Below are positions 1-18,291 of a stretch of 45,000 nt of DNA, in pieces (position 1 is the first letter of the stretch; every line of letters begins with the position of its first letter). The notes under the pieces are model-generated. The model was given only the letters and a program-made list of their open reading frames with translations. It made no database searches and was not told the origin of the DNA. The DNA comes from Glandiceps talaboti. Taxonomy: Eukaryota; Hemichordata; Enteropneusta; Spengelidae. Both the position numbers and the translations under genes were made by a program. The stretch is from NCBI RefSeq assembly GCF_964340395.1, contig NC_135567.1, positions 11,651,984 through 11,696,983 of the forward strand. The letters run 5' to 3'.

Positions 1-1295
1 TGTGATCACGACGGCAGGTTTTACGTGTACAGGGTTTAATGTCCAACTACCTCTCCGTAACATGGACAAAGTTTGTCTACATACAGGTTTTGTAATTTCG
101 TTATTGACTCACACTTTAACGCCTATTTCGATTTTCGTCATTGAAAATATGAATTGCATCCATTCGATTAACACTTTTGGCAGTTTGACAATTCTTGGAT
201 TTAAAACAACACAAAACATGCCTCATTTTCGACAACGCTTTGCTAGATCACAAACACAGCATGTACCATTAGCTGATTTGACCGGTACTTGTGTCGGATC
301 GTTTGTTTTTATTTCACTTATAAATCTAATATTGAACTGATATGAAAAAAAATCGGCATTTTATTTACAAAACGTAAACCTTGTCAAAATTCTAAACCGG
401 TGTGCACCATATAAATTTTCAAGCTTCTCTAGCTCGCCCATAAAATGATGACTCCCATGATGTCATCACTGGGTAACTTATACATAATATAGTTAAAGGT
501 GTCTAACAAGTTAAGAAAGTCAGTATCATAAAAATGACAGCTAGTCTTACCGGTTTCCAAATAAATTGCCAAGTGAGATTGCCCCAAAAGCTTTGTCCGT
601 AAATGCACCTTTTGAAAATTCGTACCGTGTTTGTCGGAATCTATTCTGGAGATTGTGTTCTTTGATTCGTGAGATTTCAGTTGTATGGGATACGTCAGAC
701 AGGATAAATCGGTTCATAAATTCAAACTCGGTATTTTGTTGTAGTAATATTAACAAACATTTATACCACACCTGCATACTTAATATAAAACGTATTTGAT
801 ATTTAATGAATGATATTAGGTGATTGATTTTATTTTATTGAGACGAAATGTAAATGCACCGACAGACACAACGTAACGAGTATTATTTTGTCTCCCTTTG
901 AGTTCCATTGTGGGCAGTCGTTAATAGAGTACAAAATAAACAGAATAGATGCAGTACGCATGCGTTTTAACTGACAAAAGTCATTGACTGTTGATATAGT
1001 CAAGTATTTCTATGGCAACAGTCTCGGTGGTTAAAAACAAAATAATAGTTTAAATCAGTATGATTGGTAAATGTTACAATTCATATTTTTTTTAAAAAAA
1101 ACGTTGTTACTTGATGCGGTCGTCAACATAAAACACTGACAAATGTATTTTTTTAATATCGCTAATTCTCTGATTGTAAATAGAAATGTATTAACCTTCT
1201 AGAGCACCATTGTTTTTTTTTCATTTTTAGTTGAAATAAAATTCAACTGCGATAAAAGCTTTGTGTTTTATGATTAGGATGGAAATAATCCCCTA

Positions 1296-1322
1296 TGTAA
1301 ATAAATAAATAAATAAACAGGC

Positions 1323-1358
<36 letters not shown>

Positions 1359-1359
1359 T

Positions 1360-1403
<44 letters not shown>

Positions 1404-1468
1404 TACAGACATACATACATACATACATACATACATACATACATACATACATACATACATACATTCAT

Positions 1469-1543
<75 letters not shown>

Positions 1544-1628
1544 TGTTGCCTGGCTGGCTGGTTGGCTTACTGACTGTCTGTCTGTCTGACTGACTGACTG
1601 ACTGACTGACTGACTGACTGACTGACGG
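1296..1628 (+). repeat. Compound tetranucleotide array (AAAT, CAGA, CATA, CAGA, TGGC, CTGT, CTGA)
   Basis: Successive homogeneous blocks with sharp borders. ORFs here read only C-L-S-V or Y-V-C-M repeats and are not coding. Confidence 0.97.
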
Positions 1629-2134
1629 ACTAACCGATAAATAATAAGTTAATTGATTAATTAATCAATTAAAAATAGTATGCGGAATTCATTCACTTAT
1701 GAATCATGTTGTCACATGTTGGCTCTCCGTCACCATGTTGACTATATTTAATTGTAACTTGGCGATATTTTCTAAAGTTAGTTAATTATCATTTGCCAGT
1801 GTTTCAGGTCAGTGCCTTTAATTCTTCCTTCACCTCAAGTAAAGGTCGTTAACACTTCCCCACAAATGATAAAATAAACAAGTTGTTTGTGGTGAACACG
1901 GTTTGGCGTCGGTATATTAATATGTCAGTCGTTATCAATGTAGTTGAAATTAATTGTTATGTAACACAAACTAAAATACTCAATTTTCTAATTCACTATT
2001 TTGTGTTTAGACAACATGTCTCCTGTGTATCTTTTCAATCATACGACTCGTGAGATCTTACCTATAAGAGGTACGTCAGATTGGATAATAGATCGGTTCA
2101 TAAAATCACAATTCGGCACTTTGTTGTAGTAATA

Positions 2135-2185
2135 TTAACTAACAAGTACTCCACACCTGTATATGTTATCAACATTGTTAGTTAA
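2135..2185. repeat. 11-bp inverted repeat conserved in three paralogues (copy a)
   Basis: TTAACTAACAA at 2135-2145 and its exact complement TTGTTAGTTAA at 2175-2185, loop 29 nt. The same pair lies at 3066-3076/3108-3118 (loop 31) and 4817-4827/4857-4867 (loop 29). Confidence 0.75.
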
Positions 2186-3065
2186 CTTTTAAGCAATGAC
2201 ATTAGGTGACTGCACATGCGTTGTAACCTGAATACTGCCAATGACTGTTGGCACAGTGAACTATTTCTAATTATTTAAAAAACGGAAACGCAAATTCCTG
2301 CTCACAGACAAATAACATAATTGTGAATAGTTCCAAATGCTGTTGAAGTCTAAAATAACAATTCTATAAACCAAATTGTTTTGCAAATGTTTGCTCACGG
2401 ACAAATAACAAAATTGTATTCTTTATTCCAAAACATTGCTGTTCATCTATTAATTTGTCTACAGTTATTTCATTCATATCTTTTTCCACTTTTTTCAAAG
2501 TATTTTAAAAGTCTGTGAATTACTTCACCTTCTCCTCTGGTAGAGTTTGTTCACAGTTCACACAAATAAAAGAAAAAAAATCCAGTAATTTGAGGTGAAC
2601 ACGTTTTGGCATCAGTCTATTTATATGTCAGTCGTTATCAATGTAGTTTAGATTAATTATTGTGCAATACAAACTAAAATACTCTAAATTTCTCACGTTG
2701 TCAAAATTCTATTCCAGTACATGAACAGTGTCTATACACTATTCCAAGCTTCTCTAGCTTACCAATAACATGATACCGCCTATGATGTCATCACTGTGTA
2801 ACTTATAGATAATAGTTACAGGTATCTACACACTTTGTGAAGTCAGTACCAAAGAGTGCCAGCTAGTATTACTGGTGTCTAAATAAATTACAAGGTAATA
2901 TCCTTAAACAATCACCTGTGAATAAACTGTTTTTTAAACACTATGTCAGATTCTAACCTTGAGATTTTGGTCTTTGACTCGTGAGATCTTACCTATAAGA
3001 GGTACGTCAGATCGGATAATAGATCGGTTCATAAAATCACAATTCGGCACTTTGTTGTAGTAATA

Positions 3066-3118
3066 TTAACTAACAAGTACACCACACCTGTATATATGTT
3101 ATCAACATTGTTAGTTAA
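3066..3118. repeat. 11-bp inverted repeat conserved in three paralogues (copy b)
   Basis: The arms are identical to copies a and c. The loop here has a 2-bp TA expansion. Confidence 0.75.
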
Positions 3119-4816
3119 CTTTTAAGCAATGACATTATGTGATTTAGTTTTATTGGGTCTAAATGATAAAGGCAGAGTATGTGCCAACAGATACAACGTA
3201 ACGCGTGGTTCTTAGTTTGTCGCCTTCATTTCCTGCGCATGCGTTTTAACCTGAATACTGCCAACGACTGTTGACACAGTGAACTATTTCTGCTTAGTTA
3301 AAAAACGGAAACGCACATTCCTGCTCACAGACATATAAATAAATATATATAGTCGTAGATGTTGGCCAGTGTTTATGATGTATCAGCATAGACGGGTTTC
3401 AGTCCTTGGGGAGATTTATTTTGTGTCACATTCTTTAAATGGTTTGAGTTTCTTATTTATTTTCTATGTTGTAAAGGAAAATGTCTTTAAAATCTTTATT
3501 ATACCCAGTTACTATTAGTCTACCATGGCAATACGCGTGGATACAACTGTTTCACAATCACTTATTGAGATCATTTCACACAAAATAAGACATTAATGTT
3601 TATTTATTATTTTTCCCAATAAAAAGTGAAAAAAAAACTACTTGAGTAAGTCTAATCGAAGTACTAAAATGTGAAATATGTTTTAAAAGTATATTTTAAC
3701 AGTCTGTTAGGAGACTGGTAGTAGTCGTCGATTCGTCTTTACAGTTGTAGTGATATAATATATGCTTGTACGCCTCTGATCACATGACTGTGCACATGCA
3801 TGGCATCAGATTATCATGTGATCATGACGTCACTCTTTCTACTTGCACAAATTAATGTCTCTTTAACGTGTACAACGTTGCTTCATACACAGATTCGTAA
3901 TTTCGTCATTGACTTGCCAACTCTAAAACTGTCTTTTCCAGGAGCAGTTTCGTAATTGAAAACAAAATTTTCACTATCCTACATTTTGCTTCTGTACTAA
4001 AGCAAGTGGCCCCCACAGTTTTTAAAACTCTATTGTTTTATCTTTCGGTGCGTAAAACTGTTGTTATGGTGACATGATGCCACTGTAGCAAATAAATGAA
4101 GCATTGCCGAGATTGTCACGTGAGTAACGCATTTAGACAGATCGCTTACATGCAATTCTCCAATTTAAAACAACAGAAACCATGCCATCTTTCGAGGCAA
4201 GGGTGGAATAATACTTTGCGCTCTATACCACATACGACAGGCACCATTCATAGGCAAGCTTGACTGGTAGTGGTGTTGGATCACTTTTTTAGTGCATTTT
4301 ATTTTTAAGCATAACGATGGATTAGCCTAATGCAGGGAAAATTGTACAAAAAAATGTAATAAAGAACCTGTAAATAAATGAAATCCAAAATCAGCACTTT
4401 ATGTTGCAAACATTGAACTACTGTAAACTTTCTCAAGATTCTAAACCGGTATATTTACAGTGTCTATACACGATTTGGAGGTTCCCTAGTTTGCCAATAA
4501 AATGATAACAGCTATGATGTCATCAATGGGTAGCTTATAGGTAATAGTTACATGTATCTAACAAGTTTGAGAAGTCAGTACCATACAGTGCAAGCTAGTA
4601 TTACACGTGTCTAAATAAATAGCCAAGTGGTATACTCAAGCCGATCACCTGTGAATAAACCTTTTCAAAAACATTGCACTGTCTGTCGAAATATAACCTT
4701 CAGATTTTGACCTTTGACTCGTACAATCTTAGCTATATGAAATATATCAGACAGGATAATAAATCGGTTCATAAAAAACACAGTAAAATACATTTCGGTA
4801 CTTTGTTGTAGTAATA

Positions 4817-4867
4817 TTAACTAACAAGTATACCACACCTGTATATGTTATCAACATTGTTAGTTAA
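4817..4867. repeat. 11-bp inverted repeat conserved in three paralogues (copy c)
   Basis: The arms are identical to copies a and b although the surrounding sequence differs at many bases. Confidence 0.75.
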
Positions 4868-5499
4868 CTGTTAAGCAATGACATTATGTGATTTAGTATT
4901 ATTGGGTCTAATGGATAAATACATAGTATATGCCAACAGACAAAACGTAACGCGGTACTTAGTTTGTCTCTTTCATTTCCTTTGCGAGCAGACTTTGCAC
5001 AGATACAGTACGCATGCGTGTTAACCTGAATAATTCCAACGGCTGTTGATATAGTCAAATATTTCTATGGCAACAGTCTGAATCATTAAATAACAGCACT
5101 ATAAACCAAACAGAAACATGTTTTCCAATGTTTTGCTCACAGACAGATAACAAAATTGTGCTCTTTAGTTTATAACATTGTAGTTCAAAATTGTTTTCCC
5201 TAAAAGTTGTTCAATTCATATTGTACCACCTTTTTTCCAAGTATTTTAAAAGTCAGAGCCTTACACCACCTTCTCCGCTAGTAGAGTTCGTTCACATTTT
5301 ACACAAATCACATAATATAAAAAAACTGTAGTTTGAGGTGAATACGGGTTGGCGTCGGTGTATTAATATGTCAACCGTTATCAATGTAGTTTTGATTAAT
5401 TGTTGTGTAATACAAACTGAAATAGTTTAAATGTCTCATTTATTTATTGATTAAACAATGTGTGTCTTGTGTGTCTTTTTCAATCAATAAAATAGTGAC

Positions 5500-7450
5500 A
5501 CCTCGCCTGGTAAAGTCAGTCTCTAAGTAAATAATTCATTGGATAATTGACTGTACATTTCAGAATTGTTTTGGTGTTGTCATGGTAGAACGTTATCACT
5601 TCGTTGCATACTGTAACATAACTCTACTTGAGATTTTAGATAGTGGTTATCGATTCCAGATTTTTAAAACTAGTCCTGTTTAAGTCAATTCACATGTCTA
5701 TGTTTTCAATGGACGAACTTTGATTGTATGATGTCATACTATACATTTTTTTTCGTCACTCTTGATAGTCAGGTTTGATCAGTTATTGTGAAATCTGTAA
5801 TAAATAACAGCAAAGAAAAAACGTAATGAACTTGAAAATATGAAAATATGAAAACGTGGAAAGAAAACAGGACAGCAGTGTTAAAACGTGAAAACAATTT
5901 TAAGAAGTAAAATCTCTCAGGAGTGCTAGTGATCGTCATGTGTTTAAAGATACGGTAATATTATCACGTGATCGCATATATGTAGGTCGACTTCAGAACG
6001 TGTACACTGTCAGGTAATCATGTGACCATGGCGTCATATTTTAAAGGTACACAAACTAGTGTACATCCCAAATATCGGTTCTGTAACATAACCATGCAGA
6101 CACAAATATGAATTTCACAATTCCATTATTTACCAGAAATCGACATCACCACTACACGACCTACTCTGAAACTATTATTTGAAACACAAAATTGTAGTAT
6201 TTTCTGCAATATTCTCATTTGTTCATTCATATCTAGTAAGTAATCGTAGGAAACGTTTGTATATATTTCTTTAACCTGGAATAAATTCAAATGTTTTTCG
6301 ACATGTAAGTACTTCGCATTCGATAGTATATCATGTTAATTGGTCTATTTATCGCTGTTCCTGTTAATATCATTTCTTTCCATTGTCTTTATTCACTTAT
6401 CAATTAATTATTTATTTATTTATTTATTTATTCATTCATTCATTTATTTTATTTATGTATTCATGTATTTTTTATTCATTTATCTAGTTATATTTTTTTG
6501 GGGAAGGGATTGTGCAGTTACACACTTGCACTTTTTCTCTAATATTTCATTTCATCCACGGACTAGTTCAGATTGAACCATTACAATCATCCTCCCCAGT
6601 TGCATTACCATGATATATTTTTTCAAATGTGTGCACTTTTATTCGTTTGCCGCTGGTGAATAAATCAATTCAAATTCAAATTTATAATAGAAATGAAAAA
6701 AATAACAATGAAATGAAATCACTGGAAATGTATAATTATGAGTGAGGGAAACATGGACTGGCCTGAATTTTGTCTTTTCAGATTATTTTAAATTAATTTT
6801 TAATTTCAAAATCAGTCAACTCTCTTTTCGTGTTTTAGTTATTCACGTGTTTTAAATGTACATCCATCGATATTTCTCTAAATCATGAATTATATACCTT
6901 TGCAAATAATAAAGTTATGTCAAATAGATCATACTGGTGCATACAAATTAGCCTTTCATATACTCGGTCAAAAGTAGATGAAATTACGTCAAAAGATAGC
7001 TGTGATATTCGCTTGGGTTAAACATATTCTATGAACGGCAGTGTAAAGTAGACAAGGCCCACACAGTTGAAAAACATATGCCATCTAGAGTGTGTTACAT
7101 GCACAATTAATTAAGATCCCAGTGATAATTGTTGACATCTTAATACTACCTACTTCAAACTGCGTTAGACACCTGGTGTTCTGACCAGTACTTGTACCAA
7201 TTCATGTCATCTCTGATCTAAGGTATTTGTTTTTATCTCTACCGCTCACACAATTATGAATGCGTACATTTGTTCTACTCAAATTGCTGTGATATAATGT
7301 CAATATTTTCATTAGAGATTATGTTTAGTAATTTTAACACCAGATGGAAGATTTCTGAATAAATAAATTTTCAAAGTTGTCATACTTTCAATAAATATTG
7401 AATATTTAAGTACAATATTACGAAAATTAACAAAAACACACAATCACATA
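5500..7450. other. Gene-free AT-rich stretch with a short TTTA array
   Basis: A TTTA/TTCA run at about 6405-6480 is the only tandem repeat. No exon, RNA gene or transposon signature was recognised. Confidence 0.6.
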
Positions 7451-7454
7451 CAAA

Positions 7455-7704
7455 CAAATACACACATACATACCTACATACATACATACATACATACATA
7501 CATACATACATACATACATACATACATACACACATACATACATACATACATACATGCATACATACATACACACATGTATACATACATACATACATACATA
7601 CATACATACATACATACATACATACTTACATACATACACATAGACCACGAACAAACAAAATAGTCAAACAAATAAATAAATAAAAAACAAACAAACAAAC
7701 AAAC
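7455..7704 (+). repeat. CATA tetranucleotide array followed by AAAT and CAAA runs
   Basis: The CATA array with CACA and CCTA interruptions spans about 7461-7640. Short AAAT (7669-7685) and CAAA (7686-7704) runs follow. Confidence 0.97.
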
Positions 7705-8160
7705 ACCTAGTAGATAAGGAAATATTCATAATTAAGACCGTTTTCTTAAAATACCCATCATCATTCTGCACTTGGCAGATATTAAAAGTCGTCTCCTGAG
7801 GAAGATCGTTTAGTCTACAATGATACTTGCACACAAGCAATAACTGATCTTAAAGTTGGCTGACTGATGGTTGAAACATTTTGTACTTGACTAATTCTTT
7901 GCTTTCGAACAATGTATACATTTTATAAATAATTCATTCCGAACTGAATATTTTTTTTTTAATTTCTTGAAATCTTAGCTACCCTGTCTACACTTGCACG
8001 TTAGTTTATTTGTCAAGTTAGCATTTATGTCGTCAACCGGAATTAGAGGTTAAAGCAAGTTTGGCCTTGTAATAAATACCATAAAACTTTGATAGCATCT
8101 CACCACTACAGTCGTACATTGAACTGATGTACATATAATTGCCTAATACACTATTTACTT
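7704..8160. other. Gene-free stretch
   Basis: Nothing recognisable apart from homopolymer T runs near 7950. Confidence 0.5.
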
Positions 8161-8458
8161 GTAACTGGAACCAGGACGTAACATGACGATGTAGATAAAG
8201 TTACATCTACTTACCGGACATATTGAGATAAACAAAGTAACCATGTCAACAAGGTCTATCAATACATAACCTGTTTCTGATCATTATTGAAGCAATGATT
8301 GTACATACCTGCAATTGTGTACAACACTTAACTATCTGGTAAAAAGTTAAGTAATGACGTCACCATTAACGGGTACTACTATAATATTATATTTTCGTCA
8401 TACAAATGTACACCTATAAGCAGTGGGACCACATATATAGTTGGTTTGAATTACATAT

Positions 8459-8600
8459 ATGGTAGATTTATATGGTTTACACTGTTTACACTACTTCCAA
8501 TATTCGCTCTATCCAAGAACAATCCGTGAATGGAATTTACTATCTCCCACACACCGACTCCATAAAATCATTACGACCTTTTTTAATTTTTTTTTACAAA
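8459..8600 (+). mobile_element. Decayed LINE reverse-transcriptase C-terminal fragment
   Basis: The + frame from 8459 includes YSLYPRTIREWNLLS. The pattern Y.YSFFPRTIRDWN.LP is characteristic of the C-terminal end of ORF2 in non-LTR retrotransposons. The normal FK..L tail is lost in a poly-T stretch (8581-8596). This is a fragment and not a gene. Confidence 0.6.
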
Positions 8601-8976
8601 CCTCTAACAAATGCAAACATTCAACAGGACATCAATTTTACACTGACCTGTATGCAAAAAATAAAGTAGTTCATATAGCACGTGACCACTAACGTCCGCC
8701 ACGTTATTAGGAGTCACCGGAAATGCCACGATGACGACACCACTGTGACCAATAAATTTACAAGTACGATGCAAGAATTCGAAATTTGCAAACATCTTGT
8801 TCCTAAAAATTGCACACGGCACAAGATTTAGTTGTTGGTTGTAAACAAATCACGTTTCCATGGAAACTGATACGAGATATCCAATGAGATAGATTTTTCC
8901 ATAGGATGACATCATCGACGTAAATCGTAACCAATCAGCAGAGATGTGTAGTTTATCTGATCTCATGGCAAACTAG

Positions 8977-9065
8977 TATAAAAATGACAACAGCCTCCCG
9001 TATTTCTTATATCTACCGACACGCTGCTGACTGTTGTCTGTAAAAGAAACGACCATGATGGCGAG
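8977..9065 (+). promoter_or_regulatory. TATA promoter 1 with short first coding exon (ATG 9055)
   Basis: TATAAAA lies at 8977-8983, a GATA-type site (TTATCT) at 8953-8958 and a CCAATCAG box at 8931-8938. After a 5' UTR-like stretch, ATGATGGCGAG (9055-9065) runs into a donor GTAGGG. The coding part would be 11 nt (Met-Met-Ala plus two bases), phase 2. The same block with identical TATA-to-ATG spacing (78 bp) is found at 41341-41429. The next exon was not identified. Confidence 0.5.
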
Positions 9066-9870
9066 GTAGGGTTATTCATTTTTTTTTTGTCCAGGTTTGA
9101 CCAGTACGACTAGTTATCTTTATTTGGAAACTTATAAGTGTGACACTCACCGGTTCGTTTGTTATTTTTTCCTTCATTTATACAGAGAGCTAGCATGATT
9201 GTTGCTTTGTCCCTGTCCTCAAACTGGGGTATTATTTTAACCGCCATCACTTGTACACTGTTGGAAACTAGTTGAGGTGCGTTATTCTCACCATGATAGT
9301 TTAATGCTTGGTAAAAAATTATCATTTTGTGTCGATTCCCTTTAAAACTGAGTATTTCACGATGCCCCTAGGTAAAGGTTTATCAATCGTATCTGTTGGT
9401 ATCGATAGCCGAGATCGATTTTACCACTTTGCAATCATTTCCTAACTTCCATCCACTGTACTTGGAAACCAGTAGACATTGTGTATTTATGAGTTGGAGT
9501 GGATTTTTTTTTTACCTTCAACCTACTTTTCATTGTTTTGGTGCTGTAACAAAATGTTTGCATCCATTTGTGGATTTAATCATCTCCTTTCAATTTATAA
9601 GTGATAAAATTTACCAAATGGGGACGAGATGTATTTTGGAATTCAATGAGGGTCATGTAAACACACTGCTTTTCACAGGACGTCATCGTTACCAATTCGT
9701 CATGGAACGGTACGTTGATGCCGCTTATTAAATCTACGATGAACTCATTGTTTTCTTTTAATATTTTAAAGGAAACAATGAGCGAAAAATCGGGCCGAAA
9801 TTTCCATGGTTTAAGTATGCTTCTCGAAATTGCCGTAAATTCAGTTTTCTTACAGATTATCCAAAAGAAA

Positions 9871-10342
9871 AGGGGTGGTTGTTGTAGTGCACGACACTGT
9901 ATGATGAGGGGTGGTTGTTGTAGTGCATGATGGTGAGAGGGATGGCAGTTGTAGTGCACAGCACTACAGTGAGATGGGAGGTTGTGGCAGTGCATGACAC
10001 TGTACAGTGAGGGTCGTGGTTGCTGTAGTGCACAACATAGTACGATAAGAAGGTCGCAGTTCTTGTAGTGCAGTGCACGGAAATGTACTGTGGGAGAGGT
10101 GGTTGTTGTAATGCCAGGCACTGTACAGTGAGGGGGTAGTTGTTATAGTACACGACACTGGACAGAGAGAGGGGCGGCTGTTGTTGTGCACGACACTGGA
10201 CAGAGAGAGGGGCGGCTGTTGTAGTGCACGACACTGGACAGAGAGAGGGGCGGCTGTTGTAGTGCACGACACTGGACAGAGAGAGGGGCGGCTGTTGTAG
10301 TGCACGACACTGTACGGTGAGAGGGGCGGTTGTTGTAGTACT
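9871..10342 (+). repeat. 38-bp minisatellite, locus 1 (about 12 units)
   Basis: The consensus half-unit is GGTGAGAGGGGTGGTTG followed by TTGTAGTGCACGACACTGTA. Units 10150-10310 share a GGACAGAGAGAGGGGCGGC variant four times running, a sign of local homogenisation. The array lies about 800 bp downstream of promoter 1, so probably in an intron. Confidence 0.95.
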
Positions 10343-10344
10343 TG

Positions 10345-10560
10345 AAAAAAAGCATAGTTGATATATTAGCCATTATAGTAAGGTTCAAAGGTAATGAGTT
10401 GGCTTCTCATCCCCCTTCTGGGAAAGAAAGAATTTATGGTATCTATCAGTTGGCTTGTTATCTCAGCTGATTATAGAATTGTGGGATATGTGTTTGAATC
10501 CTACAAGAGTCACTTTTCTTTCCTCGTTTATAGCAAACTTTAGTCGTCAATGACTTTATC
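10345..10560 (+). mobile_element. tRNA-derived SINE head after minisatellite locus 1
   Basis: An A-box-like TTATCTCAGCTGA (10458-10470) and a B-box-like TGTTTGAATCC (10491-10501) are only about 33 bp apart start to start, against about 44 in the other copies, so this copy carries a deletion. The sequence behind it (TTTCTTTCCTC, then TAGTCGTCAATGAC) matches the other two copies. Confidence 0.6.
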
Positions 10561-11620
10561 AATGCAGTATTTCTATCAATTGAAAAATTGCTGCCTTCGA
10601 GTGGTTAATATGACTAGATGCAGTGATACTATAAGATTGTTTGTTTCAAACTGTGTTTCGTCGCGCTGATCCACTTCTAATAAGCTCCCCTAACTATGTC
10701 CAAAATGGTTAGGCGAAAAGTATGAGATGTCCAAGAGGTTGCTTAAACAGCAAGTGACCTGTGGTGACACGAATTTTTTGTTGTTGTATCTCCAACTTCA
10801 TACAAATTGGGAAAACTATCAAAATTTGCATAACATGACTGTATAAATTCACATACGATTGCATCATTAATTTTAAATAATATTTATAATATTTAATTTT
10901 ATCTAATATATACAATGAGTGCGTAGCAATGACATATTGTCATCATATATTGTGTATATTGGTGACGTCCATTGGAATTAAACAAGTCACTTTAAATGTT
11001 AAACTTTGATTTAAAGTTCATTACTTATTTTTGTATATTTTATAAACGTCTACTGATGAGATTCAACCGATGGACATTTTGTGTTTGATTGCTAACAACT
11101 ATCAAAATGACTTAATTCAAATGCCGTTTTTGATTCACAAAAAATAAACTTTCGGATTCCAATGTTCTCCAACATAAGTAAATGTATAGCAATTACAAGT
11201 TCGGTCCAAGCGACCAGACTGAATTATTTTTGAAAAATGACGTCACTGCCATGTATACAGCTGCTAGTCTCAGAACAACAGTTTCCATTTTTTTTATGTG
11301 ATATACACATTAAAAGTACGCATGAATAAATAAACCGGTTCCTTGACGGGGTTGATATAAGATGAATTCAAGTATATCATGGATGAAATTGGGATATTAA
11401 ATTCAAATTCTCAGTAAAAAAAAAGTGTATTGCTGTAACATTATTTCTATATCCATGCTTTGTAATACAACATAATAAGTAACCGTGTTAAATCACCTAA
11501 ACTATTTTTAAACATTTCTTCGCACGCCTTTGAGCTTTGATGGGCAAATTGAGCTTACATACATGTGTTACCAATGACCAAACTCTGATTATGTCATAAT
11601 ATTTTCATTTTCTAATTTAA
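10560..11620 (+). repeat. Partial copy of the post-SINE segment (paralogues from 30110 and 38410)
   Basis: It shares the CTGCCTTCGA region, a 35-bp block at 11250-11284 and GACGGGGT (11345 region) with the two longer copies. Similarity fades near 11620. Confidence 0.65.
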
Positions 11621-13110
11621 TCTAACATAACTTTTATACGACTTGTGAATCAAATTGTAATAACATATTTCCTGAAAGGAAGAATTAATATTTCGAACAC
11701 TCAGATTTTTGTTTTGGCACAGAAAAATATGTTTACCATGATGACATCTCACAGGCAATGTATTTGTATTTCGCTGTTACTGTTGCTGTTGGTGATATCG
11801 TTACTATAAACAAAGTTTGGGTTAAACCATTATTGAAGGGTCAATACGGTTTTGGACGAATCAAATTACACTGACATTGATAAATTACAAATTCAGACTT
11901 TATATTAGCTTGATAAGACCCCATTCCTAAGATAGTACAGGCAGCAGCGCTCTGATTGTCACCGAATAGTTTAGTTCAGGTAAGCTCAAATATGTTTTTT
12001 TACGTTTGAAACTATCTGTCTTTAGTTCAATATTCTCCGTATTCAGCATACGTTTGGTCGTATATTCCAAGAGCTGTTGCTGCTCTGATAATTTCTTGAA
12101 TTGTGATTTCTACTCACCACATATATTTTTTTTCATCTTATGTTGGTAATGTTTCTCTTAAACTTGAATATTTTTTTTTAATTTTCCCTTCGTCAAACCA
12201 GAGACAAGCAATTATTTCTTGTCTGTGGTCAAATTGATGACTCTAATCGCTGATCGCTGTTCACTGTAGGGAATCTATTACCTGACATAAAGGAAATGAT
12301 TGAGTTTGATATCATATTTTAAAAGTTAAGAGGGACAGGGAACAAACTAAAACGCCCATCTGTTGCATGATGCCTGCAACTTCTTCTTTTTTGAAATGTT
12401 CAGGGAAATTTATAACTTTTACAACTCTCCCAAAACAATCCCTATTTTGTCTCCTTCGTCGATTCAACTGATTGGAGAAATTTGGCGATTTCTACTACCG
12501 TAACGCTGGACACTTAAATACTTTCTATCCAAAGTCAAATTAAATTATTAGATTAAAAATATTTTTTGTTAATACTATATGATACTAATATTTTATTTTA
12601 TATCTTCTTTTAATTGTTAAGGAATATTTACAGAATGTGGTCTTTACTTGCTTAAGAATTGAATTTATTAAAATTCTTCAACTTATCAACTACACAATCA
12701 AAATATCAAGCTTCCCTAAACTTTAATCATTAATATCATAGGGAAAAAAGTTGTAGTTACAAACATGCCATGCGATTGTATAGCCATTTATAAAATGTCT
12801 CGATAAAGAACTGGATGGCATTTTGTGTATTGAAGTTGAAAATGCGTATGGAATGACACTATTCAAATCACGAATGATTGTTCTTGAATGAATGGACTAA
12901 TTTCTGAAACAAATGCTGAAGGTCGAGAACATTAGGTGACCATTCCAACACGGTCGACTGTTGATTATTCGTTGATTTATTTGTTTCTCATTAAGACAAT
13001 GTGTAATGATATGTGTCTTTAGTTATGATTATTGTGTGGCTGTTATCGTTTTTAAACCGAAACGGTCAGGCAAATTATAGCAATTGTGTACCATTGATAC
13101 CCACTCATAT
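11620..13110. other. AT-rich stretch without recognisable features
   Basis: There are no ORFs of note, no tandem repeats and no motif clusters. It is probably intergenic sequence upstream of the three-domain gene. Confidence 0.6.
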
Positions 13111-13115
13111 AAACA

Positions 13116-13239
13116 TATATAAATCATGATACAAGAGGTGAAACAAGTAAAATTTGTGTTTGTAGATCACACAGCGTTACGTTTAATCCGTACGAATTAA
13201 TTTCCACACTTTTTTCTTTAAAGTACTCCAGTCTTTACA
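13116..13239 (+). promoter_or_regulatory. Candidate TATA promoter and 5' UTR of the three-domain gene
   Basis: TATATAAA lies at 13116-13123, so transcription would start near 13145-13150 and leave a 5' UTR of about 90 nt before the ATG at 13240. This rests on the motif and spacing only. Confidence 0.35.

Positions 13240-18291
<5,052 letters not shown>

Larger units (their letters stand above)
1..6080 (+). repeat. Diverged tandem/segmental repeat array (~2 kb units)
   Basis: Several blocks recur in the same order. One block ends in TGATGTCATCACTG (near 455, 2783, 4515). One contains TCGGTTCATAAA (near 709, 2093, 3028, 4763). One carries GTACGCATGCG or CGCATGCG (957, 3236, 5011). One contains TATGTCAGTCGTTATCAATG or a variant (near 1922, 2623, 5367). 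One has GTGATCATGACGTCAC-like sequence (1, 3820, 6017). The copies differ by many substitutions and indels. No reading frame is conserved, so these look like old non-coding duplications. Confidence 0.75.
8160..9530 (+). repeat. Segmental duplication, copy 1 (paralogue at about 40670-42040)
   Basis: It shares TTACCGGACA (8212 against 40710 region), a TGACGTCA site (8355 against 40892), the promoter-exon block and the intron block around TATCGATAGCCGA. Similarity is patchy outside the promoter. A LINE tail (8459-8600) is present only in this copy. Confidence 0.7.

Noticed and set aside
9679-9709. A 31-nt micro-exon (acceptor TTTCACAG, donor GTACGT) in phase with the first exon at 9055
   Set aside because: The frame stays open, but it is too short to judge and I could not find a counterpart in the paralogous intron behind 41429.
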